Part shown: one piece after another, positions 40,162-49,288 of the stretch
Position numbering within the stretch: the stretch's first letter is position 1
How the letters are laid out: the number at the start of each line of letters is the position of its first letter
Assembly: GCA_035649575.1 (NCBI GenBank)
Contig: DASRJH010000297.1
Span: 1-64,000, forward strand
DNA: 64,000 nucleotides
Reading direction: 5' to 3'
DNA from: DASVAL01 sp035649575
GTDB taxonomy: Bacteria; Planctomycetota; UBA1135; UBA2386
Notes under the pieces: generated by a model
Database searches by the model: none
The model's input: the letters and a program-made list of their open reading frames with translations, nothing else
What the model was told of the DNA's origin: nothing
Position numbers and translations under genes: made by a program

Positions 40162-41646
40162 ATGCATCGCCTGCGCTATCTGGTCGGTTCGGTGACGCTC
40201 GTCGCGGCGGTCATCGGCGCCTGGTGGATCGTCAGCATGCTGCGCAATCTGGACAACCTGCCCGGGTTGCTGCTGCAGATCGAGTTCCGCGACGTGCGAG
40301 GCCTGCGCGCGGGGGGCGACGTGCGGTATCGCGGCGTCACGGTCGGGACGGTGCGCTCGATCGCGATCGCGAGCGACGGCGGCAAGGCCGTCGCGTACGT
40401 GCTGCTCGATCCGACCGGCGCCGCACAGGCGTGCGTGAACAGCGCGTTCTGGATCGTCACGCCGCGTTTTGGCGGCCTCACCGGTGGGGCCACGGGTCTC
40501 GACACGCTCGTGCGCGATGCCTACGTGACGTTCCAGACCCCGGCAGAGCGCGGGTCACCGCTCGTGGCCGGCAGCCTGATCGCAGGGCGCGAGAAGCCAC
40601 CACCTGCCGCCGATCCCGAGACGCTCGAGGACATCGAGCACGGCGATCTGCTGATGAGCGTGCTCGTGCCCGAGAACCACGGTCTGCGTCCGGGCTCCGC
40701 CGTGATCTTCCGCGGCATGCAGTGCGGCGACGTGCGCGCAGTCGACCTCGCGGCCGACGGCAGATACGTCGAGGTGAAACTGCGCATCGCGCGCAAGCAC
40801 CGCCAGACCGTGACCGACAGGAGCCAGTTCTGGGTCGCGCGACCTACCGTGACTGGTGCCTTGTTCACGGGGTTCTCGATCGCCGACGTCAGCGCGCTGC
40901 TGTCGCCCTACGTCAGCTACTACGCCGAGCCGGGCCAGGGTGTTCTCGTCCAGGATGGCTGGCGCGTCGCGGCGTCGTCGTCGCGGCCGAACATCGAAGC
41001 GGCCGCTGTGCCCCAGGATGCCCTCAAGCAGACGCCGGCGAGCTCGCCGCCGGCTCCCGCCGACGACCTCGTGATGGTGCGCATCACCTATGCGGCAGTC
41101 GAGCGCGACACCTTGAGCGCCGACGATCCCGTGCATCGCGAGGGCACGGGCACACTCTTCCTGGACCGCTCGGGTCGCGTGGTCGTAATCACGGCGCGGT
41201 CGCTCGTCGATGGCGCCTACACCGTGGACGACGGATGGGCCGGCGATCCCGAAATCGAGGACGAACAGATCAAGGTGCTGCTCGGCAACGGAACCGTGCT
41301 GCGCGCGGGTCGCGTGTGGGTGGATCCGAACGGAGCCGACCTCGCCGTGCTCTTGCTCGAGGACGCGCCGCACGACCTGCGCGGCACGCCGGCCAAGATG
41401 CTGCATCTTGCGGGCGCGATCGCAGCGCCGCCGAGCCTTGCGATCCGGCGCGCCGGACCCGATGGAGCTGCACTGCCGCCGATGGCGCTCGGCACCGACG
41501 TCGTCGTGAACGTCGACGAGGCGCTCGGCGCCGCGGTCATCGCGGCCGAGCAGGTGATCGGCGTCTACGGCCTCAAGGAGGCGCACGGCAAGGTGCCGAC
41601 CGTGATCGCGCTCGAGCTGCTGCCCACCGACCTGCGGCCGAATTGA
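40162..41646 (+). CDS. MCE-domain lipid transport protein with a C-terminal trypsin-like pseudoprotease domain
   Basis: A 494-aa protein with an N-terminal anchor (about residues 6-24), then two MCE repeats: IEFRDVRGLRAGGDVRYRGV (about 40-60) and VLVPENHGLRPGSAVIFRGM (about 172-192). MCE proteins bind lipids in the periplasm for MlaFE-type transporters. The last ~165 residues follow the layout of an HtrA/trypsin N-terminal barrel: GTGTLFLDRSGRVVVITARS (from ~327) and RVWVDPNGADLAVLLLE (Asp at ~393) align with the His and Asp segments of DegP, but the His is replaced and no GNSGG serine motif is present. The start ATG is 2 bases after gyrB; the transporter gene is next. Confidence 0.82.
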   Translation: MHRLRYLVGSVTLVAAVIGAWWIVSMLRNLDNLPGLLLQIEFRDVRGLRAGGDVRYRGVTVGTVRSIAIASDGGKAVAYVLLDPTGAAQACVNSAFWIVTPRFGGLTGGATGLDTLVRDAYVTFQTPAERGSPLVAGSLIAGREKPPPAADPETLEDIEHGDLLMSVLVPENHGLRPGSAVIFRGMQCGDVRAVDLAADGRYVEVKLRIARKHRQTVTDRSQFWVARPTVTGALFTGFSIADVSALLSPYVSYYAEPGQGVLVQDGWRVAASSSRPNIEAAAVPQDALKQTPASSPPAPADDLVMVRITYAAVERDTLSADDPVHREGTGTLFLDRSGRVVVITARSLVDGAYTVDDGWAGDPEIEDEQIKVLLGNGTVLRAGRVWVDPNGADLAVLLLEDAPHDLRGTPAKMLHLAGAIAAPPSLAIRRAGPDGAALPPMALGTDVVVNVDEALGAAVIAAEQVIGVYGLKEAHGKVPTVIALELLPTDLRPN

Positions 41647-41660
41647 CGGCGACCCCGCGC

Positions 41661-43151
41661 ATGTTACCGGCCCTCGAGTTCCGCAACTTCGGTCTCGCGC
41701 ACCGCCGGCCAGGTGCCGAGGAAGTGTTGCTCGAGGGCGTGACGCTGACGCTGGTTCCGCACGGGTTCTACCTGTTCGTCGGCGCGAGCGGTTCCGGCAA
41801 GTCGTCGCTGCTGCGCGTGCTGGCCGGGCTCGTCGAGACGCGTGAGCCGGCGCCGCGGCTGACCGGCGAGCTGATCGCCTGCGGGGAACCGCTGACCGGA
41901 GAGGCCGGGGCGACGCGGGACAAGGTCGCGGCGATCTTGCAGGACGAAGGCCTGCTCGACGAGCTGAGTCCGCGCGCCAACGTGGAGATCGCGTTGCGCG
42001 CCGCGGACCGTTCGGTGCGCCTGGCACCCGGCTTGTTGGCACAAGCGGGGCTCGTCGATCCACCCGAGCGCACGGCACAGCTCTCGGGCGGCATGCGGAA
42101 GCGGCTCGCGGTCGCACGTGCGCTCGCGTCGTCGCCACAGCTGCTGCTCTGCGACGAACCGACCGCCGGCCTCGATGCCGAGGCGGCGCGCAAGATCGCC
42201 GAGTTGCTGCGCCAGGCTCACGATCAGGATCCAGGGCGCACGACGATCGTGATCACGCACGACCTCGCGGCGTTCGCCGGTCTCTGCGAGGGCGTGCTCG
42301 TGCTCGACCCGACCGCGCGCACGCTGGCCCTGCAGGGTCCCGACTTCTGCCCCGCGCGCGCCGGCATCGCGAGCACGAGACAGTCCACGGCCGAACCGGC
42401 GGGGTTGCACTGGCTGCGCAGCAGCCTGCTGCAGGCCTCGGCGATCCTCGAAACGGTCGTGGAGTCGTGGCGCCGTTTGCCGCCGTTCGAGCTCGGCCAG
42501 GTCCTGCGCACGGCGGCGCGCTTCTCGATCGAGCCGGCGCTGTTCGTCGCGATCGCGGGCGCCGTCATCGGTGGTCTCGCGATGTTCTTCGCGCTGCGCA
42601 ACAACCCGCTGCAGGGCGGCTTCGAGTCTGCGCTGCTGACGGGAACCGGCAAGGTCTCGACCGCGGTGCTCGTGCCGCTCTTGTGCGGGTTCTTCTTCAC
42701 GGCGCGCACCGTGGCCGGGGCTGCGGCGAGGCTCGGCACGATGAAGCGCACCAACCAGATCGCGGCCTTGCAGATGATGGGCGTGCGGCCGGCCGACTAC
42801 CTGCTGACGCCGTTGGTATGGGGCATGGTGATCGCGATGCCGCTCGTGACCATGGCCGGCGTCGTGGCTGCCGCGCTGGCCGCCGCGCTGGCCGCAAAGG
42901 CCGTGTCGGGGATCACGATCCTGGGTTGGGCAACGGCCTACTTCGCCACCGTCGACGCGCGCGACGTGCTCGTCGTGCTCGCGAAGTCTGCCCTGTCCGG
43001 CTACCTCGTGGCCCTCTGCTGTTACCACCTCGGCACGGGCCCCAAACGCTCGGGAGCCGAAGTCGGCCAGGCCGTCAACGCCGCGATCGTGCTGGGCATG
43101 GCGCTCGTGCTCGCCGTGCACGCAGCGCTGACCTTCGCCGTCTACGCCTGA
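41661..43151 (+). CDS. Fused MlaF-MlaE-type ABC transporter (ATPase plus permease)
   Basis: A 496-aa single polypeptide. Residues 1-240 form an ABC ATPase: Walker A GASGSGKSS (41-49), signature LSGGMRKRLAVARAL, Walker B LLLCDEPTAGLD, H-loop VITHDL. Residues about 265-496 form a MlaE-like permease with about five to six membrane segments (VAIAGAVIGGLAMFFAL; the EQ-loop region RTVAGAAARLGTMKRTNQIA LQMMGV, written here in two parts). In most bacteria these are separate proteins. With the MCE protein upstream it should form a lipid transporter between membranes. The ATG at 41661 is chosen; a TTG at 41643 overlapping the upstream stop is an alternative. Confidence 0.87.
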   Translation: MLPALEFRNFGLAHRRPGAEEVLLEGVTLTLVPHGFYLFVGASGSGKSSLLRVLAGLVETREPAPRLTGELIACGEPLTGEAGATRDKVAAILQDEGLLDELSPRANVEIALRAADRSVRLAPGLLAQAGLVDPPERTAQLSGGMRKRLAVARALASSPQLLLCDEPTAGLDAEAARKIAELLRQAHDQDPGRTTIVITHDLAAFAGLCEGVLVLDPTARTLALQGPDFCPARAGIASTRQSTAEPAGLHWLRSSLLQASAILETVVESWRRLPPFELGQVLRTAARFSIEPALFVAIAGAVIGGLAMFFALRNNPLQGGFESALLTGTGKVSTAVLVPLLCGFFFTARTVAGAAARLGTMKRTNQIAALQMMGVRPADYLLTPLVWGMVIAMPLVTMAGVVAAALAAALAAKAVSGITILGWATAYFATVDARDVLVVLAKSALSGYLVALCCYHLGTGPKRSGAEVGQAVNAAIVLGMALVLAVHAALTFAVYA

Positions 43152-43216
43152 GATTGCGATGACATCGATCGGCTATCTGCTCAAGGACCTCCCCGTCGGC
43201 GACCGATGACCCTGCA

Positions 43217-43870
43217 GTGAAGGGAATCGAAAAGATCACTTCGGTCCGACTCGCCGAGATCCTCTCCGATCGCGGCTCGATCACCTCCGAGGTGATCACG
43301 GATTCGCTTTATGCGCAGGAGAGGCACGGCGAACCATTCGCGCAGCTGCTCGTGGGCGGCGGCCATATCACGGAATGGGATCTGGCCAAGATCGTCACCG
43401 AGAACTTCAACCTGCCGTTCCTGATGGCTAGCAACTACAACATCAGCGACGAAGCCAAGGTCCGCCTGCCAAAGACCGTCCTGTTCGAACACACGATCGT
43501 GCCGCTCGACGTGTTCGGGGACATCGTGTGCATTGCGATGCCCGTGTTGCTGACGTTCGAGACCATCGCCAGCATCCAGAAGGACTTCAAGTGCGACCTG
43601 TTCCCGTATGTCGGCCTGATCACCGAGAACAAGAAGGTGCTCGGCGAGATGCACAAGGACTACCCGACGTGGTTGGCCGAGGATGCGAAGCGGCGCGAGA
43701 TGGCGGCGAGGAAGCGCGCCAATCCGGTCGGCAAGGGCGGCGATTGGATGAGCATCTTCGACGCCGGCGACCTGGCGATCCAACAGGGCAACAAGAAGAA
43801 GCCCCAGGGAGCGGCACCGCCGTCGGGCCAGGCCCAGAAGCAGCCGCCGAAGCCGCCGAAGAAGCCGTAG
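43217..43870 (+). CDS. Stand-alone type II secretion GspE N-terminal-like (MshEN) protein
   Basis: A 217-aa protein. Residues about 5-150 match the N-terminal domain of GspE/PilB ATPases: RLAEILSDRGSITSEVI, EPFAQLLVGGGHITEWDLAK, and FNLPFLMAS. The motor ATPase that normally follows is absent. The last 60 residues are Lys/Pro/Gln-rich and probably disordered. MshEN domains can bind cyclic di-GMP; the canonical RLGxxL motif is only loosely matched, so binding is uncertain. The start is GTG at 43217. It converges with tatA 17 bases away. Confidence 0.72.
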   Translation: MKGIEKITSVRLAEILSDRGSITSEVITDSLYAQERHGEPFAQLLVGGGHITEWDLAKIVTENFNLPFLMASNYNISDEAKVRLPKTVLFEHTIVPLDVFGDIVCIAMPVLLTFETIASIQKDFKCDLFPYVGLITENKKVLGEMHKDYPTWLAEDAKRREMAARKRANPVGKGGDWMSIFDAGDLAIQQGNKKKPQGAAPPSGQAQKQPPKPPKKP

Positions 43871-43887
43871 CCGTCAGGCGCTGATCG

Positions 43888-44292
43888 TCACGACGCGGAT
43901 GGCGGCTTGCCTGCATTCGAGGCATCTGCGTCGGAGGCCCCGTTGTTCGAGGGCCCGGCATCCTCCTCCGATTCCTGCGCGTCAGGCATCGGCGACGACA
44001 TCGCTTCGTTGGCGAGATCGCGAATGGCCCCGGCCGGGTTGGCGAGCGCGCGCGGCACTTCGGCGACGCGGCGCAGTTCGCTGGTCGTCTCCTGAAAGGT
44101 CTTCTTGACCTCGCGAAGGCTGCCGTCGCGATCCAGCTGGTCCTTGAACTCCTGGAAGCCACGCTTCATCTGCGCGGCCACGCGACCGAGGCTGCGGCCG
44201 GCTTCGGGCAGGTTGCGGCCGTAGAGCAAGAGGCCGATGACCAGCAGCAGGAACATCTCCTGCCAGCCGAGGGAAGGTAGGAACGCGATCAC
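43888..44292 (-). CDS. tatA: Twin-arginine translocase TatA/TatB-like subunit
   Basis: A 134-aa protein with a short N-terminal transmembrane segment (about residues 10-24, QEMFLLLVIGLLLYG), a Gly-hinge and the amphipathic helix NLPEAGRSLGRVAAQMKRG, followed by a longer acidic, disordered tail. It forms the pore or receptor part of the Tat pathway, which would export ActB here. The start is GTG at 44292, the only in-frame start just before the membrane segment. TatA and TatB cannot be separated with certainty; the length is between the two. No tatC is in the window. Confidence 0.8.
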   Translation of the reverse strand: MIAFLPSLGWQEMFLLLVIGLLLYGRNLPEAGRSLGRVAAQMKRGFQEFKDQLDRDGSLREVKKTFQETTSELRRVAEVPRALANPAGAIRDLANEAMSSPMPDAQESEEDAGPSNNGASDADASNAGKPPSAS

Positions 44293-44354
44293 GACGCCAA
44301 GAGCATACTCGCGGTGGGGGGATGCGGGGCTCGATGTTCGACCATCGGGACAGT

Positions 44355-46430
44355 TCAGCGCGCCACGTCCCGGTCCACCACGGCCCAGTCGAGCTCGCTG
44401 CACCACGGCGGTCCAGGGAAGCCGGGGGGCGTCTGCCAGAACCAATGCACCGTGAGCGGACCGTAGATGTCGAGCGCAAAACGCAGGTGGTCTTGCAGCG
44501 CCGCAGACAGGTCGGCGCCACTCGCGGGCCCGTCCATGTGGCGCACGCCGGTCGGCAGCATCAGGTAGAGGCGCAGTGGTTGGGCCGCGGGCGGCTTCTG
44601 CGCAACGGCGAGCATCGCTGCGCGTGGCCACGGCTTGCCCGCGTTCCGCTCGGGCAGCGCGCGCATCGACAGCATCGCGTGTACGACGACGACGGTGCCG
44701 GCAGCCGCCTCGGCGCCATCGACTTCGACGTGAACGCCGCGGAACGGAATGCCGAACGCCTGGAGCATGACAGGAGCCATCGCGTGCGTCGTGTCGAACC
44801 ATGCGGTTGCCGCTGGTGCCGGCGCGCTGTGCCAGCCGAAGGCGCGCTCGTCGGGCAGGTCGTCGAGCAGGCGAAGCCGCACGTTGTTCGCTGGTGACGG
44901 CAATCGGACCTCGATCGCGGCGACGCAGCTTCCCGACCACGGACCCGCGGCAACGAAGTCGCGTGGTGCCGCGGCCGTGCGTTCGAGCTGTGCACTGGGC
45001 AGGGTGGGGCGCGGCAGCGGCACGAAGCTCATCGATTCTCCGTTCAGGATGGCGACCGTGCCGCCGGCCGAGTGGATTGCATGCAGCGGAGCCGCGTCGT
45101 TGAAGAACTCAGGGGCTTTCTCGTCGGCGACCAGGAACTCGGGCAGGCCGATGACCGCAAGGTCTCTCGGCGCGAACGGAGCGAGCCCGAGAACACCCCA
45201 CAGCTTCTGGTGGAAGAGCGGCAGGTAGGGCAGGCCCGTGATTGCGAACGGCTTCGCCGCGGTGGCGTCGGCGGCCGCAGTGACGACGGCGCGCGCGACG
45301 CCGCGCGCGACGCGGTCCTCGGTTCCGTAGCGTCCGAGCCATTGCGAGCTCGTCAGCGCGAGCGCCGTGAGCACGCCCGCTGTAAGCGCCGCGATCGCGC
45401 CGAATGCAAGGCGCGACGAGGGCGTTGCCGCGGAGAGACCGAGCGCGAGCGCGAGCGGAGGCACGGCATCGAAAACGAGGCGCCCGTACATGACGTCCGC
45501 GTTGGTCGCGACGAGGCTGTTCGGTGCGAGCAGCAGCAGGAGCCACAGTGGCAGGCCCAGGCTGAGCAGGCCATGGCGGTGCAACAGCGGCCGCAGTGCC
45601 AAAGCCAGGAGCGGCACCGCCCAGAAGCGGCGATGGCCGTCGCCATCCGGCGGCAGGAACAGTTGCTCGATCAGGATCCCGGCATTGTGCAGGTTGTCGG
45701 CCGAAGAGACGGTGCCGGTTGCACCGAGGTGGCCGAGCAGCAGCAGGCGCAATCCGAAGTAGAGTGCCAGGACCACCGCGAACGGCGCATGCAGACCCAG
45801 CCGCTGCGACCACGGCCGGCGCGGGCTGTGCAGCAGATCGATGGCCAGCAGGGACACCGGCAGCATCACGGCGCCCTCCTTGCAACCGAGAGCGGCGGCA
45901 GCGGCCACGATGCTCGGCCAGAGCCGCCGCTGCTGGTCGAGGTGGCTCGCGAAGAGCCAGCACGCCACCGCGCCCGCGGCGACCTGCATGCCGGTCGTTC
46001 GCGCGCAGATCCAGGCCGTCGGCTCGACGGCCGCCGGGTGCAGCACGACGACGAGGCCGGCCACGATCGCCGCCGCCCTCGGTCGCATCGGCGCGAGCCT
46101 GGCCGCCGTCGCGGCCGTCGCGGCAGCCGTGATACCGAGCATCACGACGTTGGTCAGGTGGCAGGGCCCCGCAGGGCAGCATGCGAACTCGATGCCGAAC
46201 GACAGGCTCACGAGCGGGCGATAGAGACCGCTTCCCCCGAACCACGGCCGCACGAACTCCTCGAACACGCGGCCCCACGACACCGCGCCGGTCGTGCGAT
46301 CGGTGTAGTAGACGGTCAGGTAGTCGTCGTTGCGCAAGCCGTGCTGCAGCGTGGGCCAGAACCACAGCAGCGCGACCGCGAACATCGCCGCGGCGCAGAC
46401 GAGTGGCTGCCGGCCAGGAGCGACGGTCAT
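44355..46430 (-). CDS. Polytopic membrane protein, GT-C glycosyltransferase-like
   Basis: A 691-aa protein. Residues 1-390 contain about ten hydrophobic segments, with an early extracytoplasmic NDDY motif (about residues 34-37) as in GT-C glycosyltransferases, which use an acidic pair in the first loop. Another loop has HPAAVEPTAWICARTTGMQ, resembling TMTC/PMT-like proteins. The C-terminal ~280 residues are largely soluble, beta-rich and probably periplasmic. It may transfer a sugar from a lipid donor, but donor and acceptor are unknown. Flanked by tatA (same strand, 62 bases) and the divergent ettA. Confidence 0.6.
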   Translation of the reverse strand: MTVAPGRQPLVCAAAMFAVALLWFWPTLQHGLRNDDYLTVYYTDRTTGAVSWGRVFEEFVRPWFGGSGLYRPLVSLSFGIEFACCPAGPCHLTNVVMLGITAAATAATAARLAPMRPRAAAIVAGLVVVLHPAAVEPTAWICARTTGMQVAAGAVACWLFASHLDQQRRLWPSIVAAAAALGCKEGAVMLPVSLLAIDLLHSPRRPWSQRLGLHAPFAVVLALYFGLRLLLLGHLGATGTVSSADNLHNAGILIEQLFLPPDGDGHRRFWAVPLLALALRPLLHRHGLLSLGLPLWLLLLLAPNSLVATNADVMYGRLVFDAVPPLALALGLSAATPSSRLAFGAIAALTAGVLTALALTSSQWLGRYGTEDRVARGVARAVVTAAADATAAKPFAITGLPYLPLFHQKLWGVLGLAPFAPRDLAVIGLPEFLVADEKAPEFFNDAAPLHAIHSAGGTVAILNGESMSFVPLPRPTLPSAQLERTAAAPRDFVAAGPWSGSCVAAIEVRLPSPANNVRLRLLDDLPDERAFGWHSAPAPAATAWFDTTHAMAPVMLQAFGIPFRGVHVEVDGAEAAAGTVVVVHAMLSMRALPERNAGKPWPRAAMLAVAQKPPAAQPLRLYLMLPTGVRHMDGPASGADLSAALQDHLRFALDIYGPLTVHWFWQTPPGFPGPPWCSELDWAVVDRDVAR

Positions 46431-46542
46431 GTGGGCAGGACTCTAGCCGTGGGTGGCAACGCAGGGAAAGCTGCGGGCTGCGGCGATCGCCACTCGCCCG
46501 CTGGACCGACCGCCGCCTGGTGCCTACCCTCTTCGCCCCGCC

Positions 46543-48135
46543 ATGAGTGACAAGCCCATCTTCGCGCTCGAACGGCTCACCAAGAGCTACCAAGGCAAGA
46601 AGCCGGTGCTGAAGGACGTCAGCCTCGTCTTCCTCGAAGGCGCCAAGATCGGCGTCATCGGCCAGAACGGCGCCGGCAAGTCGACGCTGCTCAGGATCAT
46701 GGCCGGAGTCGAGAAGGAGTACGACGGCGTGGCCCGCCTCGCGGAGGGCCGCACGGTCGGGTTCGTGCCGCAGGAACCGAAGCTGATCGAGACGATGACC
46801 GTGCGCGAGAACGTCGAGCAGGCCGTCGCGCCGATCCGCGCGTTGTTGAAGCGTCACGAGGACCTCAGCATGCGACTCGGCGAGGACCTGCCGCAGAAGG
46901 AGATGGACAAGGTCATGGCCGATCTCGAGACGTTGCAGCACGAGATCGAAGCCAAGGACGCCTGGGAGCTCGATCGACACGTCGAGACCGCGATGACGAA
47001 GCTGCACCTGCCTCCCGGCGAGAAGCCCGTGAACGCGTGCTCGGGTGGCGAACGCCGCCGCGTCGCGCTGTGCCGCACGCTGCTCGAGCACCCGGACCTG
47101 CTGCTGCTCGACGAACCGACGAACCACCTCGACGTCGAGACCGTTCGCTGGCTCGAGGAGACGCTGCACGACTACAAGGGCACGGTCGTCATCATCACGC
47201 ACGACCGCTTCTTCCTCGACAACGTCGTCGGTTGGATGCTCGAGATCTGGCACACCAAGGCCATTCCCTATCAAGGCAACTACTCCGAGTATCTGATCCA
47301 GCGCAGCAAGCGCATGGCCACGCAGGAAGCGCAGGAGCAACGGCGCGGCAAGTTCCTCGATCGCGAGCTCGAGTGGATCCGCATGAATCCGAAAGCGCGC
47401 ACGACCAAGAACAAGGCGCGGCTCAAGAACTACGACAAGATGCTGCTGCAGGAGGTCGAAGAGAGGGACGACACGGTCGAGCTGCACATCCCGGCCGGCA
47501 AACGGCTCGGCGACCTCGTGGTTCGCTTCGAGAAGGTCTTCTTCTCCTACGACGGCAGGCAGAACGTCGTCGAGAACCTGTCGTTCGAGATGCAGCCCGG
47601 CGACATCCTCGGCATCGTCGGCCCGAACGGCACCGGCAAGACGACGTGTCTGAAGCTGATCACGGGGAAACTCCAGCCGCAGAAGGGCAAGGTCACGGTC
47701 GGCCAGTCGGTCGAGATCTGCCACGTCGACCAGGAGCGCGAGACGCTCGACCCGAACAAGACCGTGTGGCAGGAGATCAGCGACGGCCAGGACCTGATCA
47801 AGCTCGGCAAGCTCGAGGTCAACAGCCGCAGCTACGTCGCGAAGTTCAACTTCACGGGCCCGGACCAGCAGCAACTCGTCGGCTCACTGTCGGGTGGGCA
47901 GCGCAATCGCGTGCAGCTCGCCAAGATGCTGCGCCGCGGTGGCAACCTGATCCTGCTCGACGAACCGACGAACGACCTCGACCTCGACACGCTGCGTGTG
48001 CTCGAAGAGGGCATCCAGGAGTTCCCCGGGTGCATGGTGGTGGTCTCGCACGACCGCTACTTCCTGGACCGCATCTGCACCAAGATCGTGGACCTCGGCC
48101 ACTACGAGCCCGGCAAGTACCTCGACAGCTTGTGA
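46543..48135 (+). CDS. ettA: Energy-dependent translational throttle protein EttA (ABC-F)
   Basis: A 530-aa ABC-F protein with two ATPase domains: Walker A GQNGAGKST near residue 40 with CSGGERRRVALCRTL and LLLLDEPTNHLD, and GPNGTGKTT near 360 with LSGGQRNRVQLAKML and LLDEPTNDLD. The interdomain linker contains the EttA-typical EWIRMNPKARTTKNKARL. It has no membrane segments; EttA binds the ribosomal E site and gates elongation by ADP/ATP ratio. The ATG at 46543 is chosen because the frame upstream lacks homology-like sequence. Confidence 0.92.
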   Translation: MSDKPIFALERLTKSYQGKKPVLKDVSLVFLEGAKIGVIGQNGAGKSTLLRIMAGVEKEYDGVARLAEGRTVGFVPQEPKLIETMTVRENVEQAVAPIRALLKRHEDLSMRLGEDLPQKEMDKVMADLETLQHEIEAKDAWELDRHVETAMTKLHLPPGEKPVNACSGGERRRVALCRTLLEHPDLLLLDEPTNHLDVETVRWLEETLHDYKGTVVIITHDRFFLDNVVGWMLEIWHTKAIPYQGNYSEYLIQRSKRMATQEAQEQRRGKFLDRELEWIRMNPKARTTKNKARLKNYDKMLLQEVEERDDTVELHIPAGKRLGDLVVRFEKVFFSYDGRQNVVENLSFEMQPGDILGIVGPNGTGKTTCLKLITGKLQPQKGKVTVGQSVEICHVDQERETLDPNKTVWQEISDGQDLIKLGKLEVNSRSYVAKFNFTGPDQQQLVGSLSGGQRNRVQLAKMLRRGGNLILLDEPTNDLDLDTLRVLEEGIQEFPGCMVVVSHDRYFLDRICTKIVDLGHYEPGKYLDSL

Positions 48136-48215
48136 GGTCCACTGACCCGCGGAATCGATTTGGAGGCCGGGACGCGGCTTCTCATGATCGCGGGCGCCCG
48201 TTCTCCCGACCCCAC

Positions 48216-49274
48216 ATGCACTACCTCCGATTCGCGGCTGCTCTCGCAGTTCTCGCCACGTGCTCCCTGGCCCAGGACAAGGTCACGCTCGCCAACGGCG
48301 ACGTGCTGACCGGGAGCATCACGATGGCCGACGGCAAGATCACGGTTGCTTCCAAGCTGCTCGGCGACGTGACGGTGCCGATGGACACGGTCAGCACCAT
48401 CGTCACTCAGGCGCCGGCCGAGCTCGAGCTGAAGGATGGCAGCAGGGCGAAGGGGCGCATCGTCGGCATCGACGGCGGCAACCTGCGCCTCGACGGTGCG
48501 CCGGCGCTCGCACTCGACAACCTGAAGAGCATCAACCCGCCGGCCAAGACCGAGCCGAAATGGACGGGATCGGTCAAGGTCAGCGGGCTCTTCGTCGACG
48601 GCAACACCGATCGCCGCGCGATCGGGGCGTCGTTCGATGCGTCGCGCAAGACCGAGCTCGACCGCTTGTCAGTCGATGCGAGCTGGGACTACAGCGAGGA
48701 CAAGGACAACGACCAGAGCTCGCCGACCTTCGCAGAGTGGGACCTCACGCAGCGGCGCACGGGTGCGGGCGTCAAGTACGACTACTTCCTGACCGAGTGG
48801 CTGAGCAAGGATTGGTATGCGCTCGCCGCGGCGCGCGTGCTCGGCGACACGCTCGCCAACATCGACATTCGCTACTCGGCTGGTCTCGGCCTCGGTTACA
48901 CCTGGATCGATGACGGCAAGACGACGTTCCTGACCGAAGCCGGTCTGTCGTACATCAACGAGGAATACCGCAACGTGGCGCCAGGCGCGATCGACTCGCG
49001 CGAGAGTCTCGCGGCTCGTGTCGCGTACAACCTCAAGTACGCGTTCAGCGACAAGACGAAGCTCGTGCACAGCCTCGAGGCGTACCCGTCGCTCGAGGAT
49101 GCCGACGACATCTACCTGCAGGTCAAGACCGAGATCGTCACGTCGCTGACCGAGAGCATGGTCGCTTCGATCGCGCACGTGCTCGACTACGACAACACGC
49201 CGGCTACGGATCCGAACCGGACCATCGACCGCATCGACAACCGCATCCTGTTGTCGGTCGGCTGGTCCTTTTGA
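48216..49274 (+). CDS. DUF481-family outer-membrane protein
   Basis: A 352-aa protein with a signal peptide (MHYLRFAAALAVLATCSLAQ). Residues about 20-110 are small beta repeats of the kind VTLANGDVLTGSIT and LELKDGSRAKGRI. Residues about 120-352 form a DUF481-like barrel rich in alternating strands and ending in the aromatic LSVGWSF, the C-terminal phenylalanine typical of outer-membrane barrels. Function is unknown (YdiY family). It follows ettA by 80 bases and converges with the LptD-like gene 14 bases away. Confidence 0.82.
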   Translation: MHYLRFAAALAVLATCSLAQDKVTLANGDVLTGSITMADGKITVASKLLGDVTVPMDTVSTIVTQAPAELELKDGSRAKGRIVGIDGGNLRLDGAPALALDNLKSINPPAKTEPKWTGSVKVSGLFVDGNTDRRAIGASFDASRKTELDRLSVDASWDYSEDKDNDQSSPTFAEWDLTQRRTGAGVKYDYFLTEWLSKDWYALAAARVLGDTLANIDIRYSAGLGLGYTWIDDGKTTFLTEAGLSYINEEYRNVAPGAIDSRESLAARVAYNLKYAFSDKTKLVHSLEAYPSLEDADDIYLQVKTEIVTSLTESMVASIAHVLDYDNTPATDPNRTIDRIDNRILLSVGWSF

Positions 49275-49288
49275 GTCGGGTCGCCGGA

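Noticed and set aside
43159..43209. A 16-residue frame (ATG to TGA) just before the GspE-N-like gene
   Set aside because: Too short to separate from chance; no clear ribosome site or attenuator. Mentioned in the related finding only.
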